From the NCBI RefSeq assembly GCF_047238265.1, contig NZ_JBDFMM010000001.1, positions 992,001 to 1,056,000 on the forward strand: 64,000 nucleotides of DNA. The letters are read 5' to 3'. The translations under genes were made by a program, and so were the position numbers. The notes below the pieces were generated by a model that saw nothing but the letters and a program-made list of their open reading frames with translations, was not told the DNA's origin and did not search any database. Within the stretch, counting starts at the first letter, position 1. The number at the start of each line of letters is the position of its first letter. This DNA is from Paenibacillus_F sp047238265. Its GTDB lineage: Bacteria; Bacillota; Bacilli; Paenibacillales; NBRC-103111. This document shows positions 43,033 through 51,749 of this stretch, one piece after another.

Positions 43033-44060
43033 ATGAACGTCATTTATTTAACGACTTTGGAGAAACAAGTGGAAGAAGGGAAAGTGAAACAGGCTCAATT
43101 TTATGCGGGGGAGAAGACGGGGATCTGGCAGGCGATGTGGAATGAAGTAAACGACAACGGTAAACCGGTCCAGGAGATCTGGTATGAAGGAATCTCTTGG
43201 GAAGAGCTTGTCGGCGCTATCAAAAGAGGACTCCAGCTAAAGCTGGCGGAAGGATTTAAGCCTATGCTCCGGGGAGTCGGGGAAGAGCAGGCGGGATTGT
43301 CCGCGAAGGCGGAAATGACACAGCTTCTTCAATACTACGGTGAGCTTCACGCCGATGAGTCTGTCTATGAAGAGCTGAGAGCGTGGAGGCGCGAACAATC
43401 TTTTAAAGAAGGCCGCTCGCCGTTTATTTTGGCTTCCAACCGGATGCTGCAGATGATCGCGGCCTTTTGTCCGCAATCGTTGGAGGAATTGCTTCACATT
43501 CCGGGCTTCGGACAGAACCGGGCATCCAAATACGGAGGCGATGTCCTGCGGATCACAAGAGACAAGCAGCGGCATACGGATTTTCCGCTGGGCTGGGTTG
43601 CGGCCGCAACGGATCGTGCACAGTTCGAAGCCTGGATGAGCCGGCAGCTGGAACGGCGGGTGCAGAAGAAGCTGCACGCCAGTCGGGCAAGCGCAGACTT
43701 CTGGAAGCGATGGCGGACGGCGGCAGTCTGGCACAGCTGCGGACCGAGCTCTCTTTTACATCCCGGGAACTGGTTGCCTTGCTGGAAGAACTGGAGCGGG
43801 ATGGTTACGATGTGCTTGCGGGAATCGAGAGCGAACTGGCCAAGGTGCCGTCCGAGCAGCTGGCCGAAGCCGAGCGGCTGTTCGCGGAAATGGGGGACCG
43901 CTACCTGAAGCCGATTCTCCAAGGCTTATACGGGGAACAACTGCCTGACTCCCAGACGGCCGATGGCGTGTATGAGTGGCTGCGGCTGCTTAGATTCAAA
44001 ATCCGCAAGCAGAAAGAAGAAGCGGCGAAAGAGCGGGACGGGGAGCAAAAAGCGGGCTAG
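43033..44060 (+). pseudogene. HRDC-domain (RecQ C-terminal-like) gene with a -1 frameshift
   Basis: The gene starts at ATG 43033 after GAGGAGG and reads in one frame to about 43680 (MNVIYLTTLEKQVEEGKVKQ...), including an HRDC domain (LRAWRREQSFKEGRSPFILASNRMLQMIAAFCPQSLEELLHIPGFG). The sequence then makes sense only in the -1 frame: SGKRRLLEAMADGGSLAQLRTELSFTSRELVALLEELERDGYDV, a helix-turn-helix like those at the C terminus of RecQ-type proteins, to the TAG at 44060. The shift is located near 43675-43690 and equals one missing base. No slippery heptamer is visible, so mutation or sequencing error is more likely than programmed shifting. Intact, it would be ~341 residues, probably nucleic-acid binding. 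Confidence 0.75.
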
Positions 44061-44206
44061 CCGGAAAAACGGCAAACGGGCAACTTTGGCCTTTACCAGG
44101 GACTGTCCGGTGTATGGGCAGATAGACAGCCGATACCGGCTCGCGGTCCCCCGGCCCTCACCTTAAATCTTAACCTTTTTGTAACCAGCCCGAAGGCTCC
44201 GTTCAA

Positions 44207-44235
44207 TTGTAAATAAAGGATGGTTTTGCTACACT
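44207..44235 (+). promoter_or_regulatory. Sigma-A promoter of the penicillin-binding protein gene
   Basis: TTGTAA at 44207-44212 and TACACT at 44230-44235 with a 17-base spacer, 32 bases before the ATG. Confidence 0.7.
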
Positions 44236-44267
44236 TGAACGTATAGATTGTGAGAGAGGGCTGGCTT

Positions 44268-46271
44268 ATGAAATCGCCTTATACCGAGCAGGACCCCGCC
44301 AAAAGAGAAGCGGACAAACGCATTCATTTTACGCTCCGGATCAATATTTTTTTCTTCGCTACTTTCGCCCTGTTTTGTGTGCTTATCGTTAAACTTTCCT
44401 ACCTTCAATTCGTTAAAGGACCCGAACTTCAGATCGCAAAAACGAACGGGATGAATACGGATACTGCCATTCCTCCCATACGCGGCAATATATTGAGTAG
44501 AGACGGCGTACCGATTGCGACTTCCAATTCCACGGAATCGCTGTATTTCCGTGTCGAGGGCGGTACCAAAAATCAGGATCCGATCATTGAGACAGCCAAA
44601 AAGCTCGAGAAGATTCTGGGTGAGCTTGGCGACAAAAATCTACCGAAAATGACTATGGAAGATATCATGAAAGCTATGGATCTGGACTTCGACATCAACA
44701 AACAAAAGCTCAAGCCCAAAACGCCTTATAAAGAGCCCAGAAGAATAAAGGCCAACTTAAACAAGGAAGAGGTTGCTTATCTTCTATCCCACCGGGACGA
44801 ACTTCACGGCGTCGAGGTTGTCGAAGAGAGCATCCGGGTCTACGATCAGCGGAGGATCGCCGCCCAGCTTGTAGGCTATCTGAAAAAATACGACGATACC
44901 GCAAATCTTAATTTTTATAAGAGCCGGGTGGAGGACGGTTATCTGCTTCGGGAGACGGTAGGCTTTGACGGGCTGGAGATGATGTATCAGGATGAACTCC
45001 GCGGAAAGCCCGGTAAGAAAAGTTATCCGGTAAACGCGGCCGGTAAAATTGTCGGCAACGGGACGTTGGAAAAGCCCGAGAAAGGGAAGAATCTCCGGCT
45101 GACGATCGATACCAACGTGCAGCTTGCCGCCCAGCAGGCGATCATAGACCAGCTGAAATGGCTGCATAACCCTCCATCCGCATATGCAAGGTTTGCCGCC
45201 CCTTATGCCCGTTCTGGTTACGCGGTAGCGATGGAAGTCGAGACGGGCAAGGTTGTCGCTATGGCATCCATGCCGGACTATGATACGAATTTGTGGACGG
45301 GTGGGATGGATCCGAAAATTTATCCGCAAGTTAAACAATTCGTCAACAACGGTACTATCCGCAACTCACCGCCGAACTTTCCGGATGACCAGCAGAAGCG
45401 CCACCCTTCTTCAATTCTTTATTTGGGGTCGACCATTAAGCCGCTCAGTATTTTGATAGGTTTAAAGGAAGGGCTAATCACCCCGGGAAGTTATTACAAT
45501 GATAACGCTCCTTTTGTTTACGGGAAGGATAACAGTACGGTGCGTAACTCGGATAATCACTATACAGGTATGATTTCTCCTACAAGAGCGATAGAAGTTT
45601 CGTCGAACACTTACATGTCTGCTAAAATTGGAATTCCGTTTTATAATAAATATCAGCGCAAATCGGGCGAAGCCTGGGAAAAGCAGGTGGCTGAATTTGG
45701 ACTCGGGGTCACAACAGGAAGCGGCCTCCCGTGGGAATATGACGGTATGTCGGAAATCGATGCGGCCGCAAAAACGAGCAGTTATCAATCGGCGATGGTT
45801 TTTGCATCATGGGGTCAAAACGGCAAGTATACCACGCTTCAGCTTACCCAGCTTGCAGCTACTCTCGGAAGCCGCGGTAAGCGGATAAAACCGCAGTTCG
45901 TCGAAGAGATCCTTGACCCTGCCGACGGCAAGGCCGTCAAAGGTTATGAACCTGAGATTCTGAATAAAGTCGATCTTCCCAAAGTCTATTGGGATACCGT
46001 CATTAACGGGATGAAAAGCGGAGCGGAGGGCATCGACAAACTGCCGTTCCCCGTGGCGCGTAAAACGGGTACCTCGACGCAGCAGGTTTCGGGCGGGACG
46101 GTCGATAATGCGGTGCTCATTTCCTTTGCGCCCGTTCAAAATCCTAAACTGGCGGTGGCTGTTGTCGTGCCGGAAGGCGGTTACGGCCGTTACGGTGCAG
46201 CTCCCATTGCGGCTAAGATTTTTGAGGCTTACGACCAGCATATCGGCGGACTCAGCACCCCTAAAAAATAA
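44268..46271 (+). CDS. Class B penicillin-binding protein (PBP2-type transpeptidase)
   Basis: Start at ATG 44268 after AGAGAGGG; GTG 44250 would overlap that site. 667 residues: cytosolic start, one membrane helix (~27-48, FFFATFALFCVLIVKLSYLQF), a PBP dimer domain with IPPIRGNILSRDGVPIA, and a transpeptidase domain with S388TIK (GSTIKPLS), S445SN and K599TG. Enzymes of this group crosslink peptidoglycan with SEDS partners in cell elongation (PbpA/PbpH in B. subtilis) or spore formation. The paralogue group cannot be settled here. Confidence 0.9.
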   Translation: MKSPYTEQDPAKREADKRIHFTLRINIFFFATFALFCVLIVKLSYLQFVKGPELQIAKTNGMNTDTAIPPIRGNILSRDGVPIATSNSTESLYFRVEGGTKNQDPIIETAKKLEKILGELGDKNLPKMTMEDIMKAMDLDFDINKQKLKPKTPYKEPRRIKANLNKEEVAYLLSHRDELHGVEVVEESIRVYDQRRIAAQLVGYLKKYDDTANLNFYKSRVEDGYLLRETVGFDGLEMMYQDELRGKPGKKSYPVNAAGKIVGNGTLEKPEKGKNLRLTIDTNVQLAAQQAIIDQLKWLHNPPSAYARFAAPYARSGYAVAMEVETGKVVAMASMPDYDTNLWTGGMDPKIYPQVKQFVNNGTIRNSPPNFPDDQQKRHPSSILYLGSTIKPLSILIGLKEGLITPGSYYNDNAPFVYGKDNSTVRNSDNHYTGMISPTRAIEVSSNTYMSAKIGIPFYNKYQRKSGEAWEKQVAEFGLGVTTGSGLPWEYDGMSEIDAAAKTSSYQSAMVFASWGQNGKYTTLQLTQLAATLGSRGKRIKPQFVEEILDPADGKAVKGYEPEILNKVDLPKVYWDTVINGMKSGAEGIDKLPFPVARKTGTSTQQVSGGTVDNAVLISFAPVQNPKLAVAVVVPEGGYGRYGAAPIAAKIFEAYDQHIGGLSTPKK

Positions 46272-46287
46272 AAACGGCACAAAAATA

Positions 46288-46340
46288 GCATCGGCTTCCA
46301 TTTCGTTCTTGTTCAAGAACATGGAAGCCGATGCTTTGTT
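46288..46340. terminator. Bidirectional terminator between PBP and CorA genes
   Basis: AGCATCGGCTTCCAT and ATGGAAGCCGATGCT form a 15-bp perfect stem between the two convergent genes; an A-rich left side and TTGTT on the right let it serve both. Confidence 0.8.
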
Positions 46341-46365
46341 AGGTCAACGTCGTCATTCTGCATAG

Positions 46366-47304
46366 TCAAATCCACCCTTTTTTACGGAAGAGTAGGAACA
46401 TACATAACCCGAGCACACCCATAAATCCGAAAATGAATAAATCCGCGTAAGGTACGGTCAGCAGACCGAGAATGTCGTTAAAGTTCATTCCGAAAATACC
46501 GGTGATGAAGGTCAGAGGCATGAAAATCGTGGTCAATGCGGTAAAAATACGCATGATTTCGTTCGCACGGTTCGCTACGCTGGACTGGTAAGCTTCTCGT
46601 AAGTTGCCCATGAGATCGCGGAGCGTATCGAAGGTATCGACGATTTTGACGGCATTTTCGTGAATGTCGCCGAAATATTTTTGCAGCTGGTTATCGATCA
46701 GCTTCAATTCTTTGCGGTTAAGCGTCGCAACGACGTCACGCTGCGGCACAAGCATCTTTTTCAGCCACAAAATTTCCCCGCGGAGACCGATGATCTCGTT
46801 CAGATGGGATTTTTTCGTGTGCATCAGGATATCTTCTTCAAGCTTCTCGATTTTGTCCTCGATCCGGTCCCCGACAATGACGTAGTTGTCAACGACAAGG
46901 TCAACCAGATGGTACAGGAAGCGGTCGGGACTGTTAACCTCTTCATCCCAGAGAAAGGGCTTGATGGCTCGGAGCTCCTGGATTTTCTGTCTCGTAACGG
47001 TAATGATGAAATGCCTGCCCAGAAAAATATTGAGTGCGCGAAGAAAGATTTCTTCATCATCAAACCGGATGCTGTTAATGACAATAAAATAGTGCGTGTC
47101 GTAAATTTCAATTTTGGGCCGCTGTTCTTCTTCGCTGAGACAATCCTCTACGGCCAGATCGTGAAGATGGAAGAGCGGCTGCAATTGCTCCAGATCGTCC
47201 ACATCCGCATCGATCCAATAAAAGCCGGATTCGGGTGGTGTCAGCGCTTCGTGAATATCTTCAACCAGCGTAAAAGCGCCCTTGTGTACCAGGCGTGTTT
47301 TCAT
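46366..47304 (-). CDS. corA: CorA-family magnesium/divalent cation transporter
   Basis: Minus strand; ATG at 47304 follows AAAGAGGTGAAACGG. 312 residues: N-terminal cytosolic alpha/beta domain, a long helix region (SHLNEIIGLRGEILWLKKMLVPQRD), and two C-terminal membrane helices with the GMN selectivity motif in ITGIFGMNFND and a basic tail (RKKGWI). CorA pentamers import Mg2+ and gate by cytosolic Mg2+. Confidence 0.92.
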   Translation of the reverse strand: MKTRLVHKGAFTLVEDIHEALTPPESGFYWIDADVDDLEQLQPLFHLHDLAVEDCLSEEEQRPKIEIYDTHYFIVINSIRFDDEEIFLRALNIFLGRHFIITVTRQKIQELRAIKPFLWDEEVNSPDRFLYHLVDLVVDNYVIVGDRIEDKIEKLEEDILMHTKKSHLNEIIGLRGEILWLKKMLVPQRDVVATLNRKELKLIDNQLQKYFGDIHENAVKIVDTFDTLRDLMGNLREAYQSSVANRANEIMRIFTALTTIFMPLTFITGIFGMNFNDILGLLTVPYADLFIFGFMGVLGLCMFLLFRKKGWI

Positions 47305-47336
47305 CCGTTTCACCTCTTTATGCGAAACGGCGCACA

Positions 47337-47375
47337 GCACTCCGGTCCATAGGGAAACTACGGACGCTGGAGTGC
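47337..47375 (-). other. Stable hairpin in the corA leader
   Basis: GCACTCC plus GTCC (47337-47348) pairs with GGAC plus GGAGTGC (47362-47375). It lies 32 bases upstream of the corA ATG, outside any gene. The leader does not show the conserved M-box pattern that I would expect for a Mg2+ riboswitch. Confidence 0.45.
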
Positions 47376-47550
47376 CGGCCCCGGTTCGCTGCTATTCGAT
47401 TTTGATCGTACCGGGTAAAGCGTCTACTTCTCGGTCGGTCCCCGTCCATCCGTATGTTCCCCCCTTTATCATTCCGTGTCGAATACTTGTCTAGTATATA
47501 CCTACATTTTCCACGATTCAAGCATCAAACTCTGGTACTTTTCTCCTGCT

Positions 47551-47575
47551 AATCCCCGCGGGCCGGGGATTTTTT
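47551..47575 (+). terminator. Terminator-like hairpin upstream of the met genes
   Basis: AATCCCCG and CGGGGATT with a five-base loop, followed by T. On the plus strand it has no obvious gene to end; it may protect the met promoter from read-through. Apart from this and the corA leader, 47376-47768 holds no recognisable gene. Confidence 0.6.
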
Positions 47576-47768
47576 ATCCTATGCGGAGGAAGGGTTTGAG
47601 GTGCGGGCAAATGATGGGAAAAACAGCCTGGATGGTTCATCCGCGATACGGACTACGCCAGAGAGAACACCGTGTTGCGGCGCCGCGAGGGGGCCGGAAG
47701 GGGCAAACGCATAAAAGGCATAACTTTTTCCTTAGTAAATTTATTATGTGCAACTTTTCAAAAAGCAC

Positions 47769-47796
47769 TTGACATTTGCCCGGTAACCTTTAAGAT
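47769..47796 (+). promoter_or_regulatory. Sigma-A promoter of the metA-metI-metC transcript
   Basis: Perfect TTGACA at 47769-47774, 16-base spacer, TAAGAT at 47791-47796, about 20 bases before the S-box. Confidence 0.8.
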
Positions 47797-47816
47797 AGGA
47801 GATAACTGAATAAACT

Positions 47817-47950
47817 TTCTTATCAAGAGTAGGTGGAGGGACTGGCCCGATGATACCCGGCAACCGACATTGTAACCCCCGAGGGGCAATGCACGGTGCT
47901 AATTCTTGCGGGAGCCGTATGAATAACGGCTTCTGGGAGATGAGAGAGGA
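47817..47950 (+). ncRNA. SAM-I (S-box) riboswitch
   Basis: All S-box blocks are visible in order: CTTATCAAGAG, GTGGAGGGACTGGCCCGATGA, CCCGGCAACC, GGTGCTAATTC and the closing GGGAGATGAGAG. The family binds S-adenosylmethionine and promotes termination. A terminator stands 19 bases downstream and the methionine genes follow. Confidence 0.95.
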
Positions 47951-47968
47951 GCATGTTGCATAGGGATG

Positions 47969-48006
47969 AACAGGCCTTTCTCAACTTTTTGAGAGAGGCC
48001 TGTTTT
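47969..48006 (+). terminator. S-box terminator
   Basis: AACAGGCCTTTCTC pairs with GAGAGAGGCCTGTT (one mismatch) around a T-rich loop, followed by a T run. It is the expression platform of the S-box. Confidence 0.88.
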
Positions 48007-48031
48007 AATTTCTTTCGAGGAGGAATGACCG

Positions 48032-48977
48032 ATGCCGATTAAAATACCCGATAATCTTCCGGCCAAAGAAGTGCTGAACCAAGAGAATATTTTTGCGATG
48101 GATGAGACGGTTGCCTACCATCAAGATATCCGCCCGCTGCGGATTGCGATTCTGAATCTGATGCCGACGAAGGAAACGACGGAAACTCGAGCTGCTGCGT
48201 CTTCTGTCCAATACGGCTCTTCAGGTCGAATTTGTCCTGCTGCACCCTAAAACCCATACTTCCAAAAACACTTCTCCCGAGCACCTGGAGATGTTTTATA
48301 AAACGTTTGAAGATATCAAAGACGAAAGATTCGACGGAATGATCATTACCGGGGCACCCGTTGAGCAAATGGAGTTTGAGGATGTTCATTACTGGGATGA
48401 GCTGAAGAACATCATGGACTGGAGCGTAGACAACGTAACATCGACGCTTCATATATGCTGGGCCTCGCAGGCCGGACTTTATCATCATTTCGACGTGCCG
48501 AAGTACACGGTGGACAAAAAAGTGTTCGGTGTTTTCCCGCATACGATCTCGGAAGAGAACGTGAAGCTGCTCCGCGGGTTCGACGAATTTTTCTTCGTTC
48601 CCCAGTCGAGGCATACGGAAGTGCGCCGCGAAGATATCGAAAAGGATGAGCGGCTCGTTATTTTGTCGGAATCGGAAGAAGCCGGTATCTACATCGTGGC
48701 GACGAGAGACGGCAAGCAAATTTTCGTGACGGGGCACTCCGAATACGATCCGCTGACATTGAAATGGGAATACGACCGTGACGTCAATAAAGGCATGGAC
48801 GTGGAAATTCCGAAAAATTATTATCCGAGCGATGATCCGAGCAAGAAGCCGATGATCACGTGGAGAGCGCATGCGAATCTTCTTTTCTCCAACTGGCTGA
48901 ACTATTACGTTTACCAGGAAACACCGTATGATCTTAATGCGGGACGTGAACTCAGCGCGCTTAGTGCCTGTCTATAG
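48032..48977 (+). pseudogene. metA: Homoserine O-acyltransferase with a one-base insertion
   Basis: ATG 48032 follows CGAGGAGG. The first frame reads like MetA to residue 52 (MPIKIPDNLPAKEVLNQENI ... LMPTKETTET). One extra C at 48188 then shifts the frame; removing it restores E-LLRLLSNTALQVEFVLLHP and an intact remainder to the TAG at 48977, including the nucleophile Cys in TLHICWASQAGLYHH and the SRHTEVRREDI histidine region. Uncorrected, the protein stops at 48250 after 72 residues. In GAPVE the residue that decides acyl donor in this family is Glu, as in Bacillus enzymes that use acetyl-CoA, so an intact copy would make O-acetylhomoserine. Single-base error or true mutation cannot be told apart here. 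Confidence 0.85.
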
Positions 48978-49015
48978 TATAGAACGAATGATACCTTAAA
49001 GGAGAGATTCCACGC

Positions 49016-50185
49016 ATGAACATCGAAAGTCGATTGGCCCAAATCGGTTCGGTTTCCGAACCTGTGACCGGAGCGGTGAGCTTCCCCGTATACCAGTCAA
49101 CGGCGTTCCGCCACCCGCGTCTGGGAGAAAGCACCGGATTCGATTATGCCCGCACGAAAAGCCCGACCCGCAGTGTGCTGGAGGACGCGATTGCCGATCT
49201 GGAATCCGGAGACGCCGGCTTTGCCTGTTCCTCGGGCATGGCGGCACTCCAGACCGTTTTCACGCTGTTCTGCCAGGGTGATCATCTGATCGTGTCTTTG
49301 GATCTTTACGGCGGTACATACCGTCTGCTGGAGCAGATCATGTCCCGCTTCGGCGTGAGCGCTTCCTATGTGGACACGAACGACGTCGAAGCGCTGGAAG
49401 AGGCTTACCGCCCGAACACGAAAGCGATTCTGATCGAAACGCCGACCAATCCGCTCATGATGGTGACGGACTTGAAGCTCGTCTGCGGCTGGGCCAAGAG
49501 CAAGGATATTCTCTCCATCGTGGACAACACGCTGCTTACTCCTTATCTCCAGCGTCCCATTGAGCTTGGCGCGGATATCGTCATTCACAGCGCGAGTAAA
49601 TATTTAGGCGGACACAATGATGTGCTGGCCGGTCTGATCGTGACCAAAGGGCAGGAGCTTTCCGAGAAAATGGCGTTCCTGCATAATTCCATCGGCGCCG
49701 TGCTCGGTCCGCAGGACAGCTGGCTGCTCATGAGAGGGATGAAAACACTCGCCCTGCGCATGGAGCGGCACGAGCATAACGCGACGACGATCGCCCGTTA
49801 TCTGCAGTGGCATCCGCTTGTAACCGATGTGTATTATCCGGCGCTGGAGTCCCATCCGGGTTATGCGATCCAGAACAGACAGTCGTCCGGAAACACGGGT
49901 ATTTTCTCCTTTAAAGTGACCGATGCGCGTTTAGTGGAACCGATTCTGAGGCACGTTAAGCTTATTGCATTCGCGGAAAGCCTGGGCGGAGTGGAGTCGC
50001 TTATGACGTACCCGGCCGTTCAGACGCACGCCGATATTCCGCTGGAAATCCGGGAAAAAGTGGGCGTCGACGACCGGCTGCTGCGTTTTTCGGTCGGCAT
50101 CGAGCATGTGGACGATCTTATTACCGACCTGGCGCAGGCGTTGGAACAGGCACAGGCAGAGGTGGAAGGAGACAATCAGGCGTGA
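49016..50185 (+). CDS. metI: Cystathionine gamma-synthase / O-acetylhomoserine (thiol)-lyase
   Basis: 389 residues; AAAGGAGAG precedes the ATG. Cys/Met-metabolism PLP family: FDYARTKSPTR, FACSSGMAALQ, IVDNTLLTPYLQRP, PLP lysine K195 in HSASKYLGGHNDVLAG and SLGGVESLMTYP. In B. subtilis MetI joins cysteine or sulfide to O-acetylhomoserine. It overlaps metC by four bases and belongs to the S-box transcript. Confidence 0.92.
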   Translation: MNIESRLAQIGSVSEPVTGAVSFPVYQSTAFRHPRLGESTGFDYARTKSPTRSVLEDAIADLESGDAGFACSSGMAALQTVFTLFCQGDHLIVSLDLYGGTYRLLEQIMSRFGVSASYVDTNDVEALEEAYRPNTKAILIETPTNPLMMVTDLKLVCGWAKSKDILSIVDNTLLTPYLQRPIELGADIVIHSASKYLGGHNDVLAGLIVTKGQELSEKMAFLHNSIGAVLGPQDSWLLMRGMKTLALRMERHEHNATTIARYLQWHPLVTDVYYPALESHPGYAIQNRQSSGNTGIFSFKVTDARLVEPILRHVKLIAFAESLGGVESLMTYPAVQTHADIPLEIREKVGVDDRLLRFSVGIEHVDDLITDLAQALEQAQAEVEGDNQA

Positions 50186-51339
50186 GTACCGATAAAAAGC
50201 TAGGCACGAAAATCATTCATTTCGGCGGGGAAATCGATAAAACGACGGGCGCTTCCAGCGTTCCGATTTATCAGGCATCTACCTTTCATCATTTCTCGCT
50301 GGATAATCCTCCCGAATTCGACTATTCCCGTTCGGGAAACCCGACCCGTCAGGCGCTGGAAGACTATATCGCCCTGCTGGAAGGCGGAGCGCGGGGATTC
50401 GCGTTCGCTTCGGGAATGGCGGCCATCTCATCGGCCTTCTTCCTGCTGTCGAGCGGCGACCATGTGATTTGTACGGAAGATGTATACGGGGGAACATACA
50501 GGCTGCTCACCGCGATTCTGACACGGATGAATATCGAGACGACGTTCGTCGATATGACGGATCCGGAGAAAGTCAAGGCGGCGCTGAAGCCGAACACGAA
50601 GGCCGTCTTCCTGGAGACGCCGTCCAATCCGACGCTCAAGATTACGGATGTCTCGGTCATCTGCGCATGGGCGAAAGAAAACGGGCTGCTGACGATGCTC
50701 GACAATTCGTTCATGACGCCTTACCACCAGCGTCCGATCGAGCAGGGGGTCGATATCGTGCTGCACAGCGCCACGAAGTTCCTGAGCGGCCACAGCGACG
50801 TGCTGGCGGGCTTGGCCGTTGTAGCCAACGACAGCCTCGGCCGCCGCATGAAGCAGATCCAGAACGGCCTCGGCAACGTACTCGGCCCGCAGGACAGCTG
50901 GCTGCTTATGCGCGGCATGAAGACGCTGAAAGTGCGCATGGAAGGCTCCGAGCAGAACGCGCGCCGTCTCGCCGAATGGCTGGACAGTCATCCGGCCGTC
51001 GAGGCCGTGTACTATCCGGGCCTGAAAGGCCATCCGGGCCGCGAGATTCACGAGAAGCAGTCGAGCGGCTACGGCGCCGTCGTCTCGTTCGACGTGAACG
51101 GGGGCGAGCGCGCCAGGAAGCTGCTGAGCGAGGTCAAGATCCCGCTGGTCGCCGTTTCACTGGGTGCTGTCGAGAGCATCCTGTCCTATCCGGCGATGAT
51201 GTCCCATGCCGCGATGTCGCGCGAGGTGCGGCTGGAGCGGGGAATTACGGACGGGCTCGTGCGTTATTCCGTCGGGTTGGAAGACATCGACGATATTATA
51301 GCGGACCTGGACGCGGCTTTATCTCATCTGCAGGGATAG
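50182..51339 (+). CDS. metC: Cystathionine beta-lyase
   Basis: GTG 50182 start within the GTGA overlap. 385 residues of the same PLP family as MetI, with FDYSRSGNPTRQALE, FASGMAAISSAF, MLDNSFMTPYHQRP, K199 in HSATKFLSGHSDVLAGL and SLGAVESILSYPAMMSHA. It cleaves cystathionine to homocysteine. The metI-metC order and the S-box match the B. subtilis operon, with metA added in front. Confidence 0.92.
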   Translation: MSTDKKLGTKIIHFGGEIDKTTGASSVPIYQASTFHHFSLDNPPEFDYSRSGNPTRQALEDYIALLEGGARGFAFASGMAAISSAFFLLSSGDHVICTEDVYGGTYRLLTAILTRMNIETTFVDMTDPEKVKAALKPNTKAVFLETPSNPTLKITDVSVICAWAKENGLLTMLDNSFMTPYHQRPIEQGVDIVLHSATKFLSGHSDVLAGLAVVANDSLGRRMKQIQNGLGNVLGPQDSWLLMRGMKTLKVRMEGSEQNARRLAEWLDSHPAVEAVYYPGLKGHPGREIHEKQSSGYGAVVSFDVNGGERARKLLSEVKIPLVAVSLGAVESILSYPAMMSHAAMSREVRLERGITDGLVRYSVGLEDIDDIIADLDAALSHLQG

Positions 51340-51366
51340 AGCGGCTGTCTGAGAGTCCGAGGGAAG

Positions 51367-51424
51367 CAAGTGAAAGAAGGCCTGTCGGTTCTCAACGGAC
51401 GGGCGCCTCTTCACTTGTTTTTTT
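51367..51424 (+). terminator. Terminator of the met operon
   Basis: CAAGTGAA pairs with TTCACTTG, with an inner AGGC/GCCT and GTC/GAC pairing, then seven T. The rest of the gap to 51749 shows only a possible TGATAA -10 near 51647 and the mqnC ribosome site. Confidence 0.8.
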
Positions 51425-51749
51425 ATTGGGAAGGCCGGAAGGGATGGCGGCATCCGCGAAAATAACGGGAACAGAAAAACCTGGCTTCCATGCGTCCATA
51501 TAAAACGGTCAAGCAGCAGGGAGTCGTTTGACGGATGCCTGCGCAGAGTTCTGATCGAACCGGACATTTTAGAGGCAGACAAGTCTGAAAGACAGGCGAA
51601 AGGCCTATTTTTCCCGTAGCCGGATTTGGGGCGTTATGTTACAATGGTGATAATGTTTTTTTGTACATGTAACTTTTTTCACATAGTATATCGTGAGCCG
51701 CGAATTCATACCTAAATTCGTGTGCGGAAGTCAGAAAGGAGTGAATGCC

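Noticed and set aside
47305..47480. M-box (ykoK) magnesium riboswitch before corA
   Set aside because: I could not find the conserved M-box blocks in the leader; only a generic hairpin is supported.
48182..48200. Programmed +1 frameshift in metA
   Set aside because: The ACT CGA context lacks a known slippery sequence or stimulator, and metA is not known to use frameshifting; a plain insertion is simpler.
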